Assembly: GCF_964340395.1 (NCBI RefSeq)
Contig: NC_135550.1
Location: 5,583,101-5,647,100, forward strand
Source of the DNA: Glandiceps talaboti
Taxonomy: Eukaryota > Hemichordata > Enteropneusta > Spengelidae
DNA length: 64,000 nucleotides
Reading direction: 5' to 3'
Shown: in pieces, positions 35,392 to 49,300 of the stretch
How the letters are laid out: every line of letters begins with the position of its first letter
How positions within the stretch are numbered: the stretch's first letter is position 1
Notes under the pieces: generated by a model
Told to the model about the DNA's origin: nothing
Databases searched by the model: none
Seen by the model: only the letters and a program-made list of their open reading frames with translations
Program-made: the position numbers and the translations under genes

Positions 35392-35937
35392 CTGACGGAA
35401 GGTCTGGTTCTGACTAAATACCACAAGTCTTCCTGAGTTATCAATAAATGCTTATTGCCATTCATTTTATCTAAGAGATTCTGAATCACATTCTCTAAAT
35501 GTTATGCGATCTTATAGATCATTCTTTATTGTCTGTTTTTAAAATAGTTTGACGCAAACAAACTTGAAACCCGAGTTTTCTGTATATGAGAACAAACTAT
35601 AGTATGTGGAGCGTGAAAAGAAGACGAACATTTATCCCAATGAAAACCCGGATGTATATATATACAATGCAAATCACCACAAATACATGGTTTGCCCCGA
35701 TGAATCGCAGTCCTCTTTACAGCATTGCCAACCAGCGTGAGGCGCTATAACCCGAAGAGGGTATTTTTTTAGTCTGTGGAAATACATGGTAAGGCTGACG
35801 ACAATGTACAAATGCTGGCTTTGAAGCCCCATTTGAAGAACCTGGTAAAACTTATTATGTGCATAGAATGCCCTTGGTTGAATATATCCACAAAGGACCA
35901 GTATTGTGAGTCAATCGGTGCAGCTTTGATTTTTCTT

Positions 35938-36073
35938 CCATAGTTACACTTCCAAAGTCAGACGATGTAACTATGGTAACAGTTGCTTTCATACATTTCG
36001 AAAATCAGACGGTGTGATGTAACTATGGTTTCTTTAATAAATACACTTCCAAAGTTAGACGATGTAACTATGG
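35938..36073. repeat. Three diverged tandem copies of a ~50-bp unit
   Basis: The word GATGTAACTATGG ends each copy and ACTTCCAAAG or TTTCGAAAA begins it. The first copy is also a hairpin: CCATAGTTAC (35938-35947) and GTAACTATGG (35967-35976). Confidence 0.7.
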
Positions 36074-36338
36074 CTATTTGTGGTATTCACGTTTACCCAT
36101 TAGGACTCAAAATGTACATCTGTGGCTTATTTCTAGAAAACACACTGTCGTAAACTAACACACACTTTGCGTCAACGGTAAAAAAAACACCCTCTTATTT
36201 GTTTTTGCGAGAGCGAACTAACTTCGTACTGGGACTAGTGACTCAGAGAAAATATAAAACGATTGGATATATAGTATGCAGTGATCTACAGCAATGCTCA
36301 AAACAATCTTCTGATAGTTCAACAAGGTTATCAACATC

Positions 36339-36339
<1 letters not shown>

Positions 36340-36370
<31 letters not shown>

Positions 36371-36402
36371 CCACTACCACAACAACAACAACAACAACAG
36401 AA
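36340..36402. repeat. (AAC)n microsatellite
   Basis: Two AAC blocks separated by ACCACTACC. Confidence 0.94.
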
Positions 36403-37763
36403 TGATGACAACAACGACAAAACAAAACCAACATCTGTTCTGTAGTCTAACAAGGTTATCAACAACAACGAAACGACATATCTGTTCACATTAAAGTGAA
36501 CGAATCCATATTGTCGGTTCGTCTGAATATGTCCATAGTCCAAAAAAGTTGTCATTGAGTATTTGACACACGGGATCAGATAGCATCAGCATGGCAATGC
36601 AATATCTCATTAAGACCGAACAATGGTAATCGATATTGTTAAAATAATGATCGTCTACCGTTAAATGCGTCATGTAGGGATAGACGTGAACTTGAACGAA
36701 CATCACTGTCATGAACGCTTCTTTTTAATGAAGGCAATAGTACAGCTGGACATGACATATAATGATATATGTTATAATGATTCCCACGTGGGTTATTGAC
36801 CTTTCACGCACATGATTCGATCTTCCTCGGGTTGATTCGACATTCCTCGGACTGATTCGCATTCTTTGACGGTTAGTCGCATCATCGAGTGTCTCACGGA
36901 TACTAGCATGGTGATACGGGGGTGATACGTCAATTCAAGTTCAAAGGAATCATTTTAATGATTAGAATTGGTGCTGCTTTTCCACGTAATCATCACTTTG
37001 CATCTGTACTGAGCAGGGGTGTGTGGGGGGGGGGGGAGAGCAACTGCATACTATGAATTATGTACATTTTTTGTAATCGTATACGTACCATGACGGGGAG
37101 GTTCAGCACAGACTAGACACAGGAACACGATTGCTTAAATTGTTGTTTCCATAAGGAAAATATCACACGAATCCTGCTACTACAAATGTAACGATATACA
37201 CTCTATGCTGTTCTTTCTAAAAGGTATATATTCAAGTCAAAACATTGTTATATTTAACCCATAAACAATGAAACAACAATCTAAGAAATACTACACGCCC
37301 CTATGAGCACACACCTCTTAACCGCGACCAAAAGTACTAGTGTTGTCGAAAATACTGCAATCACATGTACTTTAGTATACATTTACGAAAGCCTCCAACC
37401 CCAAAGTCGTTGTCATACCACATTTTACTGGAAAAGGTGACCTGTTTCTCGGGACGTAGCACCAGTAGCGGATGCAATTCTTTACTTTTAAATCTGAACA
37501 AACAAAAACAAATTAGTCAAATTTTCGTAAGCAAACAATATGTACACTAGTTATGGAAAATGTTGGCATTATTCCGCCAGTTTCGGAGAGAAGTAATTTG
37601 ACCATTTTTGCTTGAGGTCACAAGTCTGTTTTAATAAACCATCTAGTGTATGCTATTTTACAGTAGTTAGCACTATACAAATGTAGATGACTGTGTGGCT
37701 TCTAATATGACATAATTATACTATGGAGTGTATGTCTATTGAAAGATGTCTAGAAATTGTGTG

Positions 37764-37846
37764 TTCTATCTATTCTATTCTATTCTATTCTATTCTATTC
37801 TATTCTATTCTATTCTATTCTATTCTATTCTATTCTATTCTATTCT
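37764..37846. repeat. (TATTC)n pentanucleotide array
   Basis: About 16 units of TATTC, almost perfect. Confidence 0.96.
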
Positions 37847-38362
37847 TAAAGCCGTAATCGAGAAGTCATCGCATGAGGGCTCACTACCTTGAATTTTATC
37901 ATGCTTTCATCCCCGAGGCCGGTCATGATTTGATTTGATATGTTGGCTACTGGCTTATGTATGTTCTGATACCCACTGCAGGGTTCATTTGTCACCAAAC
38001 TTTTGAACTCTTGGTTGTGTCGCTGAGAAAAATGCTGTCAAGCACAACTTTGATATGCAATAATCTTTCTACTTTTAGTATTATATATTTTTCTAGGAAT
38101 AATGTATGCTGAATAATATCATTACGGAATCTGTACTCATTGGAGCGAGGTCCTCCAATTCTGTCGAGTTACTTCCGGTAGCAATGATTTCAATAGGAAG
38201 AAAATTGATAACGGTTAATAATTTTTTGAGAACGTAATATGGTCCCGGTATCCCGGAAGATAAATGTGAAACTTAGGAAGAAAAGATTGTGTGGTTGCGA
38301 TAATATGGGCTGAGAGAATAGGATAGGCAGGTCGGGATTTTATCTTAATTTTTATTTTATCT

Positions 38363-38394
38363 TGTTTTTGTTTTTGTTTTTGTTTTTGTTTTTG
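38363..38394. repeat. (GTTTTT)n array
   Basis: Five hexanucleotide units. Confidence 0.9.
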
Positions 38395-38730
38395 AACAAT
38401 TATTGCTTCGACTCAAAACCAAACCGTGAAATGTCGATCTGAATATCGATCCCTCTGTGATAGTTTGATGAAATATGTACAGGCATTACTGGAGATATAA
38501 AACAGGTGTGCATGATGGTCAAGAAGACAAAAAATCTTTTCTTTTTGTTTTAAATGTTTAAAAAAGGTTTATCTTCGGCGGCTTAAACTAGGGTCGGTCG
38601 GGTTATCGCAGGTAACACACATTTTATATATATATATTAGCCTTACAATAAATTATATTCGGCTTGATCCAGTTATTTTTTGATTTGGCCATAGATTTCC
38701 TTATTATTTTTAGTTTACGTTTTATGCAGG

Positions 38731-38787
38731 TTCTTTCTTTCTTTCTTTCTTTCTTTCTTTCCTTCTTTCTTTCTTTCTTTCTTTCTT
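38731..38787. repeat. (TTTC)n array
   Basis: About 14 TTTC units with one TTCC change. Confidence 0.93.
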
Positions 38788-38859
38788 CTTTTTTTTTGCT
38801 GCTGCTTTGGTCTTTAAAAAGTTATGTAGACAATGTGGTCAAAGGCCTGCGTACTATAC

Positions 38860-39367
38860 ATGATACAAACGCAAAGCGCTAGCCGTGCAGTGTCGGAATG
38901 GAATCTATCGCCCCCAACGGCGCAAAGATGCTCTTTACTGCGCCTGCCTGAAGCCAGCCAGGTGGAACAACAAATACTCGTAGAGTCGTAAGGCGAACGA
39001 GCTGAAGCTGGGCAGGTCAGATACACAGTGCAGTGCATGCTAGTGTCGTGGAACAATATTTTGTTTTGTAGACAAAGGGTCCAGTTTTGGTGCATTTTAC
39101 AAACTGTTGTGTCTGCAGAGTATCACAACAATCCAAAAACAACGTCAGCGATAGAAATAATCTAACTGAATCATCATTCCCATTTGACCTCAGCTTCGCC
39201 GATCGACGCGACGACTGCATATCGCATGTCGACTGTTCGATTCTTGTGAGCCGATCGTCAGAAATGGTCGTCTGCGGGCCGTGGTGGCCGTATTTATCGT
39301 GACGATGACAGTCCTCGTCAGATAATACATGATATGATGACCAAATAAAGGTCAGCATCGTTACCAG
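38860..39367 (+). promoter_or_regulatory. CpG-richer block with splice donor: candidate promoter / first exon
   Basis: This 0.5 kb block is visibly richer in G+C and CpG (GATCGACGCGACGACTG, GCAAAGCGCTAGCCG) than its surroundings and ends in TTACCAG|GTAGGT, a plausible donor at 39368. DNA to its right turns sharply CpG-poor, as inside the LRR gene that starts translation at 53992. It could be the non-coding first exon of that gene; no transcript evidence is visible. No long reading frame with known similarity lies in it. Confidence 0.25.
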
Positions 39368-39852
39368 GTAGGTTTGTTATATTCGGTGAGGAATGCATTG
39401 TCTTGCTATGCTGTATTCACCAAATTGTGGTCAACTAGCTGACCGCGACCGATACACAGCACAGCTGATACAGATGTGCGTACACATCATAACATGTACA
39501 CGAAACATGATTGATTTGTGTTGGTAAACAAATGTTGTTATGTAACAACGCAATTCTTTGATTTGCCAGCACATCTACACTACGTTTGCTATCAATGATA
39601 AACCTAATTTCTGTGTCGATAACCTCGGTCACAAGTATTTTGTGGCTCAATCAAGAAAAATATTGGAGAATAACATAATTATACCAGCGCCAGTAATATC
39701 AAAGAAAAATTGGGGAAAGTAATGGCAATTTTGAACGTTTTGACTCATATTTCGAACACAGTAGAACCAGTGAGGTAGACACTCGTTGTTGTAAGTCATG
39801 AACGACCAGAGTATATATTCCATATTTTTTTGTTAACCTTGGCCTGTGCATG

Positions 39853-40108
<256 letters not shown>

Positions 40109-42241
40109 AACAAATGAAGGAAGACAAGTTCATTATTTTCGTTATAGCAAAGAAATGTAAGCATACATATGAGGTTTGTTCTTATTCATGAATTCATTGA
40201 CTGTGTTTACAATTCTCACAAACTCAAATATCACTCAACCTAACCATGCCCCCCCCCCCCCCAATTAGATTAAAATACATATATCTATTTAAATCTATTT
40301 TTGGGGGTACATGTACAGTTGGATTGAGATAGAGATGTCAAATTTAATAATAATCTAAAACAGGAGATTGATTTAACCAAGAATTTGGAACAAAGAAAAC
40401 AACTTCCAACTATGTTTTATACTATGTATAATTCGTGTGTGCACATATTGCATTGCGTTTGAATATATTGCTGTCAACTAAATATTCTAGCATGGCTATA
40501 AGAAATTCCAAAATACCAGTAATCAGGAATATAGAAAAATGTTCTCTGCAGTGTCAGAAACTCTATTAAAGAACAACCCTCAGAGTCAGTGCATACACCA
40601 TATGTCTATCAGACCATCATGTAACAATATGACAATTACGTTCCCCCCCCCCCCCCCCCCCGAATTTTTTTTTGGGGAGACAGGCATATATAAGTGTCCA
40701 GTTTTAGACCAGGTCACGGTGTAAGTCAAGTGGCTGTTTTGATTTAATTTTACTTAAAATAGTAGCATCTGGTGTTTTTACCCTTTTATTGGGAATTAAA
40801 AGAGGACTGGTTGCCCTTGTTATTTCCACTGAGACAGTCCTGTCTTATCATAGACATTGGCGTGTCTATGGTTATGTAAACTCTACATGTGTGTTTGAAC
40901 AAGGGATATAGAAATGAATTTATAAGCATCTGGTGAAATATGAATATATAAATAAATGATGAATTTAGAATGACACCTGATCATGTGTTCTGATAAACTT
41001 ATTCAAACAACATGAATCAAAGATATGACCTGTTGCTATGGTGATGTTTCTGTGAGTACATTATATACATGTAATTGTTAATTATGTGTTATTTATACAA
41101 ATGGGGTATCTGACCTTGTGCTTACAGTACATATAGTTTTCTTGTGTACAGAATATACATTATGTAATCTTACATATTGGTACTTGTGTAATTGTGATAG
41201 AATCAACAATACAGCTTGTAATGTGGAAATTATATAACTTACATATAGGTAGACACAGCTTTATGCAATGTATATAGTCCATATATTAGAAAACTAAAAA
41301 AGTATGCCCCCTCCCCATTCCCCCTCCTTATGGTATTATTAATATTGCTATGTAGATTTGAAGTTAGAAGTTTAGTTAAGTATTTGAAAATGGGATATGA
41401 ATATAGTTTGATGCCAATACTCTCAGATACCCTGGGGATGATCTAAAGTGTGATGAAATGGATATCCATGGCTAAAGTAACTACCTATATACATATACAG
41501 ATCATCTTTTTAACAATTACATGTAAGAATTATTAATATTATGCATTTTAATATCCTTATGACTTATCAAAAAATAATTGAATTTAGTTTGAATGTTCAA
41601 TTTGTCTTTTATCGGGAGAAATGAATTTGCATTGGTGTTTCACTCTGTTTTGTTTGTTTTTGTTTTTTGTGTGTATGTTGTGTAGTTGTGAACAATAGCC
41701 ACTCATAAATGGCCAATCAAATTGGTTTGCTGCTGCTCAGAATTAACAAAAAATGGTTGACTGCAAGAATTTAAGAAACAATTACAGCTAAATAGTCACC
41801 CACCCATTCAGTCTCTTGAGACTGGATGGTTTTTTTTACACACGGTGAGACAACTTTAAATGCAAAGAATCAGTTATAGAAGTGCTGTACACACTGTGTG
41901 GGGATGTAGAAGTAGACAAGTTACATGTACCATGTTGGATTAACAATTGAAGCCATGAAAATCATCAAGTCCATGTGGAATTTTTTTCAACAGAAGCCTT
42001 TCTTTACTGCACTGTAAACAAATAGCAATATTTATCACTTTTCAATATGATTTTTAAAGATCTTGCTGTTTATTGTGTCACTGTTATTGTTAGTCTTAAG
42101 GTGAATTGTGTCTATCTTTGATGATGATGTCCCATGAGTGAAAGACCAAGGCAACTTCTTTTCTCCTGTAAGTGGGGTGAAATATAAGTGCAAGTCTCTT
42201 ATAAACATAAATTTTGTTCCAATTGTAAATACTGCTTGTAA

Positions 42242-42350
42242 AAGTTAGCTAGCCCAGAGACTGGTCTTGGTGTTATTATCTCAAGAAGCTCTCCACACAA
42301 AGCTTCTTTAGATTTAACATCATGACAAGTCTCTGGGCTATAAGTTAGCT
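42242..42350. mobile_element. Small foldback element flanked by 9-bp direct repeats
   Basis: AGCCCAGAGACT (42251-42262) and AGTCTCTGGGCT (42328-42339) are perfect inverted arms, with a nested AAGAAGCT/AGCTTCTT hairpin inside. AAGTTAGCT occurs on both sides (42242-42250 and 42342-42350), consistent with a target duplication apart from two extra bases on the right. Confidence 0.6.
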
Positions 42351-42760
42351 ACACAGAGTATATATTCTCATAAATAAATAGTCTGTGATCATTAAAGCAA
42401 ATCTCTGGTAGGCTTAGAGGTCATGGCTGGTTTTAAGAAAGTGTGTGGCTAGATTATTTTTTTTGAATGTTTATGAAAATGGTGGGTTTTATTTAAATAA
42501 AAAATAATTATAAATACTTTCATTGTAAGTGATTGCAAAATTGTAAGAATTTTAACATTTATAATTTTGATTTGCAATTCATGTTTAAAAAGTGACAACA
42601 ACTGTATATTAAAGTACATATAATTTGTTATCAAGTTCTCTTTATATGATCTAGCTAGTGACCACATGCCATAGCAAATTTATAGGTGTTATACAAATAC
42701 CAATGAAATCACCTACATGTATATGTACTGTACTTGCTAGATGCATGCTCTATAGCCTTT

Positions 42761-42832
42761 GAGACTTGGCTATCTGGCTCAACAAACCGGCTTGTTCTGG
42801 AATGAAATTTTCAAGCCAGACACCCAAGTCTC
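42761..42832. repeat. Palindromic element, 19-bp arms
   Basis: GAGACTTGGCTATCTGGCT and AGCCAGACACCCAAGTCTC pair with three mismatches around a 34-base loop. Confidence 0.65.
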
Positions 42833-43216
42833 TTGGCTAGCTCTTTCACAGATATTGTGCTTACAATTAAAAGATGGATCAAAGTACATGTTTAAATGAT
42901 TGTTTTTTATATGGTCCAACATTTTAAACTAGTTTATTGTTGTTCTCAGTCTTTTTAGATGACTCTCTAAGTTAGAAACACAAACAAGTAATAAACTGGT
43001 ACACTAAATATTTTACACACCTATACTACAGTATAAATTAATATGCTTATCTGAAGCATACCTTAAAGGTGATAAGAGAAAAAATGAACTTTTAATGGCC
43101 ATCAGTTATCGTACAACATTGTTGGAAGCATTCATGTGAAGTCTACTGATGGTTTTGCAACCACCAGTATTTCCATATGCATTCCTCCAGAGAACCTGAT
43201 TGGTTGAATACACAAT

Positions 43217-43217
43217 C

Positions 43218-43258
<41 letters not shown>
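43217..43258. repeat. (AAC)n microsatellite
   Basis: About 14 AAC units. Confidence 0.95.
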
Positions 43259-43259
<1 letters not shown>

Positions 43260-44449
43260 TGTAATCAGTCACATGATGAATCCATAATTGGGTGTTTCAA
43301 GAGAGGTTATATGGGAAGCAGATTCTATTCTATATGTTAATATGTTACATGTTATGTCTGGTGAGACATGGCTTAATACCAGCAGATCTAAGGACTGTCT
43401 GTAGACTAGATGGATGAGTGAAAATTTAAAAAAAAAAAAAATGTCAGGATAGTGGAAATAGTGTAGTAGCAGTAGTCCTTGAAGTCTACAGGTATGCTCC
43501 TGATGATAGGTTCATTTAAATAAATTCTCCAGTAGGTTGACAATATAGCGGTGTTAAACCTAAAGTACATGTATTTAAACTTCCGCGTGACTATGTTGTA
43601 TGTGCTCATTACTTTACAGGACTGTTTATGTCACTGTCTGTATTCTCCAAGTAACACACACTTCAGAAATACAAAACTTACACCCTGTTGGACACAATTA
43701 TGGAATTAATGAGCTTGTAATTGTGTTTGTATCAAAGCAGCTAGATAGACAAACAATAACAAACAAGAATTATCATGGAGCTGCAGTGTTATCTACATGT
43801 ATAGTGTCATAGTGTGTACAGTGGCGAAAATGTTCATTTTTAGGTAACAAGAACGACGACATTTTAGAATTATAATACACATGTATAGAGTTAAAAAGCC
43901 ATTGGAAATGTATAAAACTCATGACCTGATGGTTGGGCCTGATCATAGTCCCAACACTTCATTCCATCTTCCTTTGAAAATCATATATCTATTCTATTTA
44001 CATGAAGTGAGACTGAGAAAGAATGACAGTTGATAGTCAACATTTAAACTACAATATAAAATGTAGCTCAAATTGTGACTGAGATCTACTTTAGCATCTG
44101 CTTTCTTCCCTGAGTTCTTGATAAATAAAACGAACTTTAACTGAACAGAGTGTAGAAGTAGTACAGGAACATTGTGTTTACATGAACTAGTTGTGACATT
44201 GCATCATTATTCCCTAATAGTTGCTTGGTGAAGTAACCTTTGAATTGGTATACATTTTTTTTTGTACACTGCTCTTGTAGAACAAACAGTTTGGTTTAAA
44301 TAGGAGAAATAATATCAGTACCAGCACTTTTTAGATTCATAGTTTGTTGGCACACATTAGGATGAATTAATTTGAATTTCAATAATGCTTTCATATGTAC
44401 CCTAAGAACATTTTACCTGACAAAGACCTAGGCTTTAATTAGGCAAAGT

Positions 44450-44705
44450 TGCCATAACATTTACATTCCTTCAACTCCCTGAACATAATACATGTATTCC
44501 TGCTGCCTCAATAAGCACATAAGATTAAGTCCTTCACAAAGCATTCTATGTCCTATCAGGTCCTGAATTATACAGCTGCAAAGACTTAAACACTTTAGTG
44601 GTTCAAAATTTGCCCAAGGACTTCAGCCACTCAGAAACAAATGCCAACAGCAAGACTTGAACTGACAACTTGCATAATCCTAGCCAGTCACTCAAACTAT
44701 GGTAT
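44450..44705 (-). mobile_element. tRNA-derived SINE, degraded copy
   Basis: Read on the minus strand it matches the SINE at 57583: TTTGTTTCTGAGTGGCT, AGTCCTTGGGCAAATTTTGA, CAGCTGTATAATT and GAAGGACTTAATC in the same order. The box B region is decayed (AGTTCAAGTCT) and the 3' tail with the ATT repeat is missing. Confidence 0.7.
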
Positions 44706-46157
44706 TTGACCCCTGTGACCTCCAACATAAAACCTTTATCAGCAAACATTTATAATAACAGAAGAGTAGTTTTTGCAAAGAATAAATGATCAAACAGTGG
44801 AAGAATGACAAATTTTTGCTACCAATGCAGCAATATTACATTTAGACTTGACCCATGCAGTAAAATTATATTTAGACTTCAGAAAGTAATTCTTATTTAT
44901 GAATGCTTCTACCGGTAATTCCTTTCAAGTACCACTAGGTGTACAGTATAATACACATGTATATGACAATGATTGAAATATTTCTGTTGCTTTGTGAAAG
45001 ATAATTAGATAAAACTTCAATATAATGCAGTCCTGCCCAGTTGCCAGGCAACACAATGTATATTTTTCATACAGAATTTTCAGCAGGCCTACAATATTTG
45101 TTAAGTTACAGTATGCAAATGTACTATTCATTTTATACAAAATATATTAGTTGCAAACAGCATGTATGTCACGTAGCATAACAATCCCATAATGGACAAC
45201 CTATATGAATTTGTAGTTTTCACTATAAACACATAGCATGAGAATCACAAAGAAAGGTAGCATGCGATGTATATACATCCATTTTTCCTTTGGAATATTG
45301 GAGGATATTTCTCCATGGAAGAAATGAAAATACATGTAGTTTGATATTATTTGTTTGGTGCAGGGAACCTGAAAATACTGTAGTTGATACTTCATTGTAA
45401 GTTATTATGAAATGCCTGGAAACAAGTATAACAGACGGACAGACTGTATTGGAAATAATGATTTATACATGTAGTTATACAAATAGTCTCTGCAGTAAAA
45501 GGTTAAAGCTGCAGGAGCTGTAAGTAACTGGACTATTATCGTTTCTATCAGACAACTAACAATTATTCACTGAAAATTGTCAAAATGCAATGTACAAATT
45601 TTATCTATAAGTAGTTACACTACTGTAAACGACTGAGATCATGAATCTTGTAGTGGGTGCTGATATTAGGATGTGGACCCAAAAATCAATTTGATTGGAT
45701 TTATTAAACCATATATACTACACAAATACACTTACCAACAGTTGATTCAGTACTGTTCATAGTTTACGATATCATGAATAAGTCATTGTATCTAACAAAA
45801 CCGTTTCGGTTCCAGGTGCACAGCTTTATATAATACATATGTTTTGAGCTGTATATATACGCTTTATCTACAAGCATTACACATGATCATTTTGTCTAGT
45901 ATGAGTACATTTAAGTGTTACAGTATTACAGTCAAGCATTTAGTGACAATTTATATCAACTTTTACAGCAATTTACAGCTTTCAAAACACTATGAAATAT
46001 ATAATATTATAAGTTAAATTATGTGTATGAAGCAATGATACCCATAAGTTTTATTTTGTAGTTATGATTCATAAAAGTATTAATATAATATAAAGTTTTA
46101 TATTTTAGTTACAGTAACAAGAATGAGATGGATGGGGGTGGGGGTTATAAAAATTTC

Positions 46158-46313
46158 TTTAAAGGCCCTTAGAAAAAGAGTTTAAATTTAGGTGTGAAAA
46201 CTGTTGTGTGGCAAAGCTTTTGGTCCAGAATAAAAGAATAATCTTATTTTTAATTAATGTTTAGGGCTCCACTGATAAGATAACACTAGAAGCAGGGATT
46301 GAAACCTTGGCCA
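46158..46313. mobile_element. TTAA-ended repeat, copy 2
   Basis: Starts TTTAAAGGCCC and shares TTTTGGTCCAGAATAAAAGA and GATAACACTAG...GATTGAAAC with the copies at 34796 and 58409; the right end is more eroded. Confidence 0.55.
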
Positions 46314-49300
46314 TGTGTGTACTACATTATTGTATACATGTAATGGTAATGACCTTGCCAGGATTATGCAGATAACTTCATTTATGGTGAATTATGAAAT
46401 TACTTTAAAAGCCAATAAGGATATGGCTGCATTGTACATGTTTACATGCATATGATAATCTATACAAAAACTTTAAAGTAAAGTCTGAATATTATCGATA
46501 ATAATAAATGAATGTTTTTTCATGTCCTTATAGAATATGGACATTGTACACTGTAGGTCATATCATTGATTTTGAGTGAATTTACAGCTTATATTGATAA
46601 TATTGATATTGTGTTCACAATACTGTAGAACATATATGTGTACCTTGACCCATTGTTGTTAGATGTATGGCCATGTAACAACAAAACAATATAAACCTAT
46701 CATGTATGATGTTGATATGGAATTTGCCCCTCAAGGTTAGTGATCATTTTTTCTAGAGAGAGAGTTGAGCATCCATCATTGTAAAACCACAGGCATGATA
46801 TTTGCGGTATTGGCATGACATGCACCACACTTTCATGACCATAGCGAGTGAAAGTATAGCAAAAAAAATCCACAAGAATGAGTACAAATTTATACCCCAA
46901 GTATCCAGACAAGACATGGGGATCTGTTATTATTACATGTGATTATCCAAAACAGCACATTTCATAACAAATATGATTTTTCAGAGTAACATGTACATGT
47001 ATTAACACAATCTATTGGACATGAAATGATCATGTATTTATTTGCATAGAGGTATGCAATAATATTTTTTGTGTATTAACTGCATTGCAGTGCAAACATC
47101 AACAGTATGTGCACACGCATGCAAATAATCACAGGTACATATTGATCAAGCACTTTGAAAAGAAATGTTGTCTTAACAGTATCCATATTGAGACTAAAGC
47201 ATTTTTTGTCCATCTTTATAATGAATTGTCTTCAAAGTGATAGGTTTACATTTGTACATCTTTAACTTTTCCCCAAGAGCTATGTAGTCGATGCATTAAC
47301 TTGAACAAATGGGGTTTATCTATTTGTTTATGTCATGAAGTTTCTTAGCAATACATTGTGACACCATAGTCTAGATACAATGTACATGTACATATTCATG
47401 TTTGGAACTTTTCATCAGACTTGGGGAAACACTTCATGTCGCTAAAGAAAGAACTTCCTTTATCAACAGGTATAGTTTGTTGCATGCCAATTTGTCAAAT
47501 TGGAAATAGAAATTCACATAAAACAGTAAGAAAATGAGTCTTCCAGTTGTTATATCAGTCAGAAAGAAAATTATCGTACCAAAGAGTATCAAAATTGTAA
47601 CATAAAATTCATGCTGAAATTTGAAAATTAAGCAGCTTATGCTATATATTGCCGTGATTCCTGCTATGTAACAATTTATCAACATAAATTGGCAGATTTT
47701 AGAGGAGTATGTACGTGTCAGTATACATGTATGAATGAATTCATGGATGATATACATACATGTATGTTACTAACTTGTAGTAATGTGAGATTGGCCAGAA
47801 TTGTCTATATACATGTACCTGTCCCATTACATGTAGATAAATCCCAGCATTTGATGGTAGAATCGGATTTAGAGTCTACGACAACTAACCTTACATAGGC
47901 ATCCAGTCACTGCCATGTTCCAAACATCTCATGTTATTTATCCTGTAACTAGCATACACTGCATTAATCACTTGTCTTTCACTCTGTGCTTGGCGTTCTT
48001 AACTTCTCCACTATTTGTACTGACTATTTGCTCGTGCAAATATCCCTAAGCAGTGAATAGGACCACTTACATTTGTATGGAACATTGGCATCCAGTTGTA
48101 ATAGCTGTTCCTAATAATGTATGTTGTAATACGTGCATTTTGAGCCAACTGTATCATGCCCAGAGGGTGTTATTGATTTGTTTATCAGTGTCTGTGGGTT
48201 TTACAAAATAGTGCGGAAATCGAATTTTTGGAGTAGAGCTATAATATTTTGACATTTTGGAATCACTGAAGTTAAAATGTATGCATTGTAATTCTCCAAA
48301 AATGGGGTTCCGGCGTTTTTATGATGAAATCGTACTTGCCCTTTGAGCAATATCGTATGGAGTATTGAGAAGAATATTGATGGCAAAACTTACTGCAAAG
48401 AAATTTGTACCTACTTTGAATGCATTGCTACCTCACAATGTATTCTTATTTCACACATAGGAAACTGAAGTTAATCAATTTTGTGAGATTTGATGAATGG
48501 AATTTTAATACCCCGTTCATATTTGCAGAAAACCGCATCAGCAGCATATAAGGAGATATGCCAAACTTGAATTTTAAGGAGGGAAATTCAGTTTTACAAC
48601 TCTTACAATACTATTATTTCACAATAATAATTTGAAAATGTTTTAGAAACAAGTGAACAGCCATCTCACGTAGTCATAGATTTACAGGAGAAAAATTAGA
48701 TTTGATTTTATCTCACCTAATGAAGACTTTGTTTTTCTTGTACCTTTTACAGTATAGTATGATGAAACGCAGTTTGCATGATTATGGAGTCGATGCACGG
48801 ATAATTATGCATGAAAAGTTATACTAATCATTTGTTCTTGAAAATAATAATATTTATGAAATGGACAGATCAAAAGAAATGATGGAGAAGTAATTGGAAG
48901 TAAGGAATGGTATAAATGCTGTAATTTCTGCGCAAGGCCATATATCGATTCAATTATCAAATATTCTTCAAATAGCTTAAGGGTGTTGGAAAATGATCAA
49001 ATCAGAACAAAATCTGATTAAATTATGTATGACCTAAATTCATGGATATAAGCAAATGATAGATGTAATTCTGCTGTAATTTGTATCAGCAAATCACTAA
49101 ACAAAACAAGAAAACATAACTGAGTAAAAACATGCACAGTATTTCATGAAAAGGATTCTGTATGTGAGTATTGTGTTTCACTAGCAGGTAAAAGAGTCCC
49201 TAGGAAATTCACTTCCCTGGAAGACTAACTTCATTTTCTTGTGACTGTTTTCTTCCTTTGTGAATGACTACCACTATAGACATCATACATGACGATAAAG

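Larger units (their letters stand above)
21153..38859. other. Intergenic sequence or isthmin first intron, no gene recognised
   Basis: The isthmin start exon must lie in here or beyond, on the minus strand. No open frame shows a known domain. CpG dinucleotides are common, unlike 40-64 kb. The stretch is dominated by microsatellites and foldback sequences listed separately. A minus-strand frame at 21215-21450 has protein-like composition but no identity. Confidence 0.5.

Noticed and set aside
39232-39242. GTTCGATTC resembling a tRNA box B
   Set aside because: No box A or acceptor stem at the right distance.
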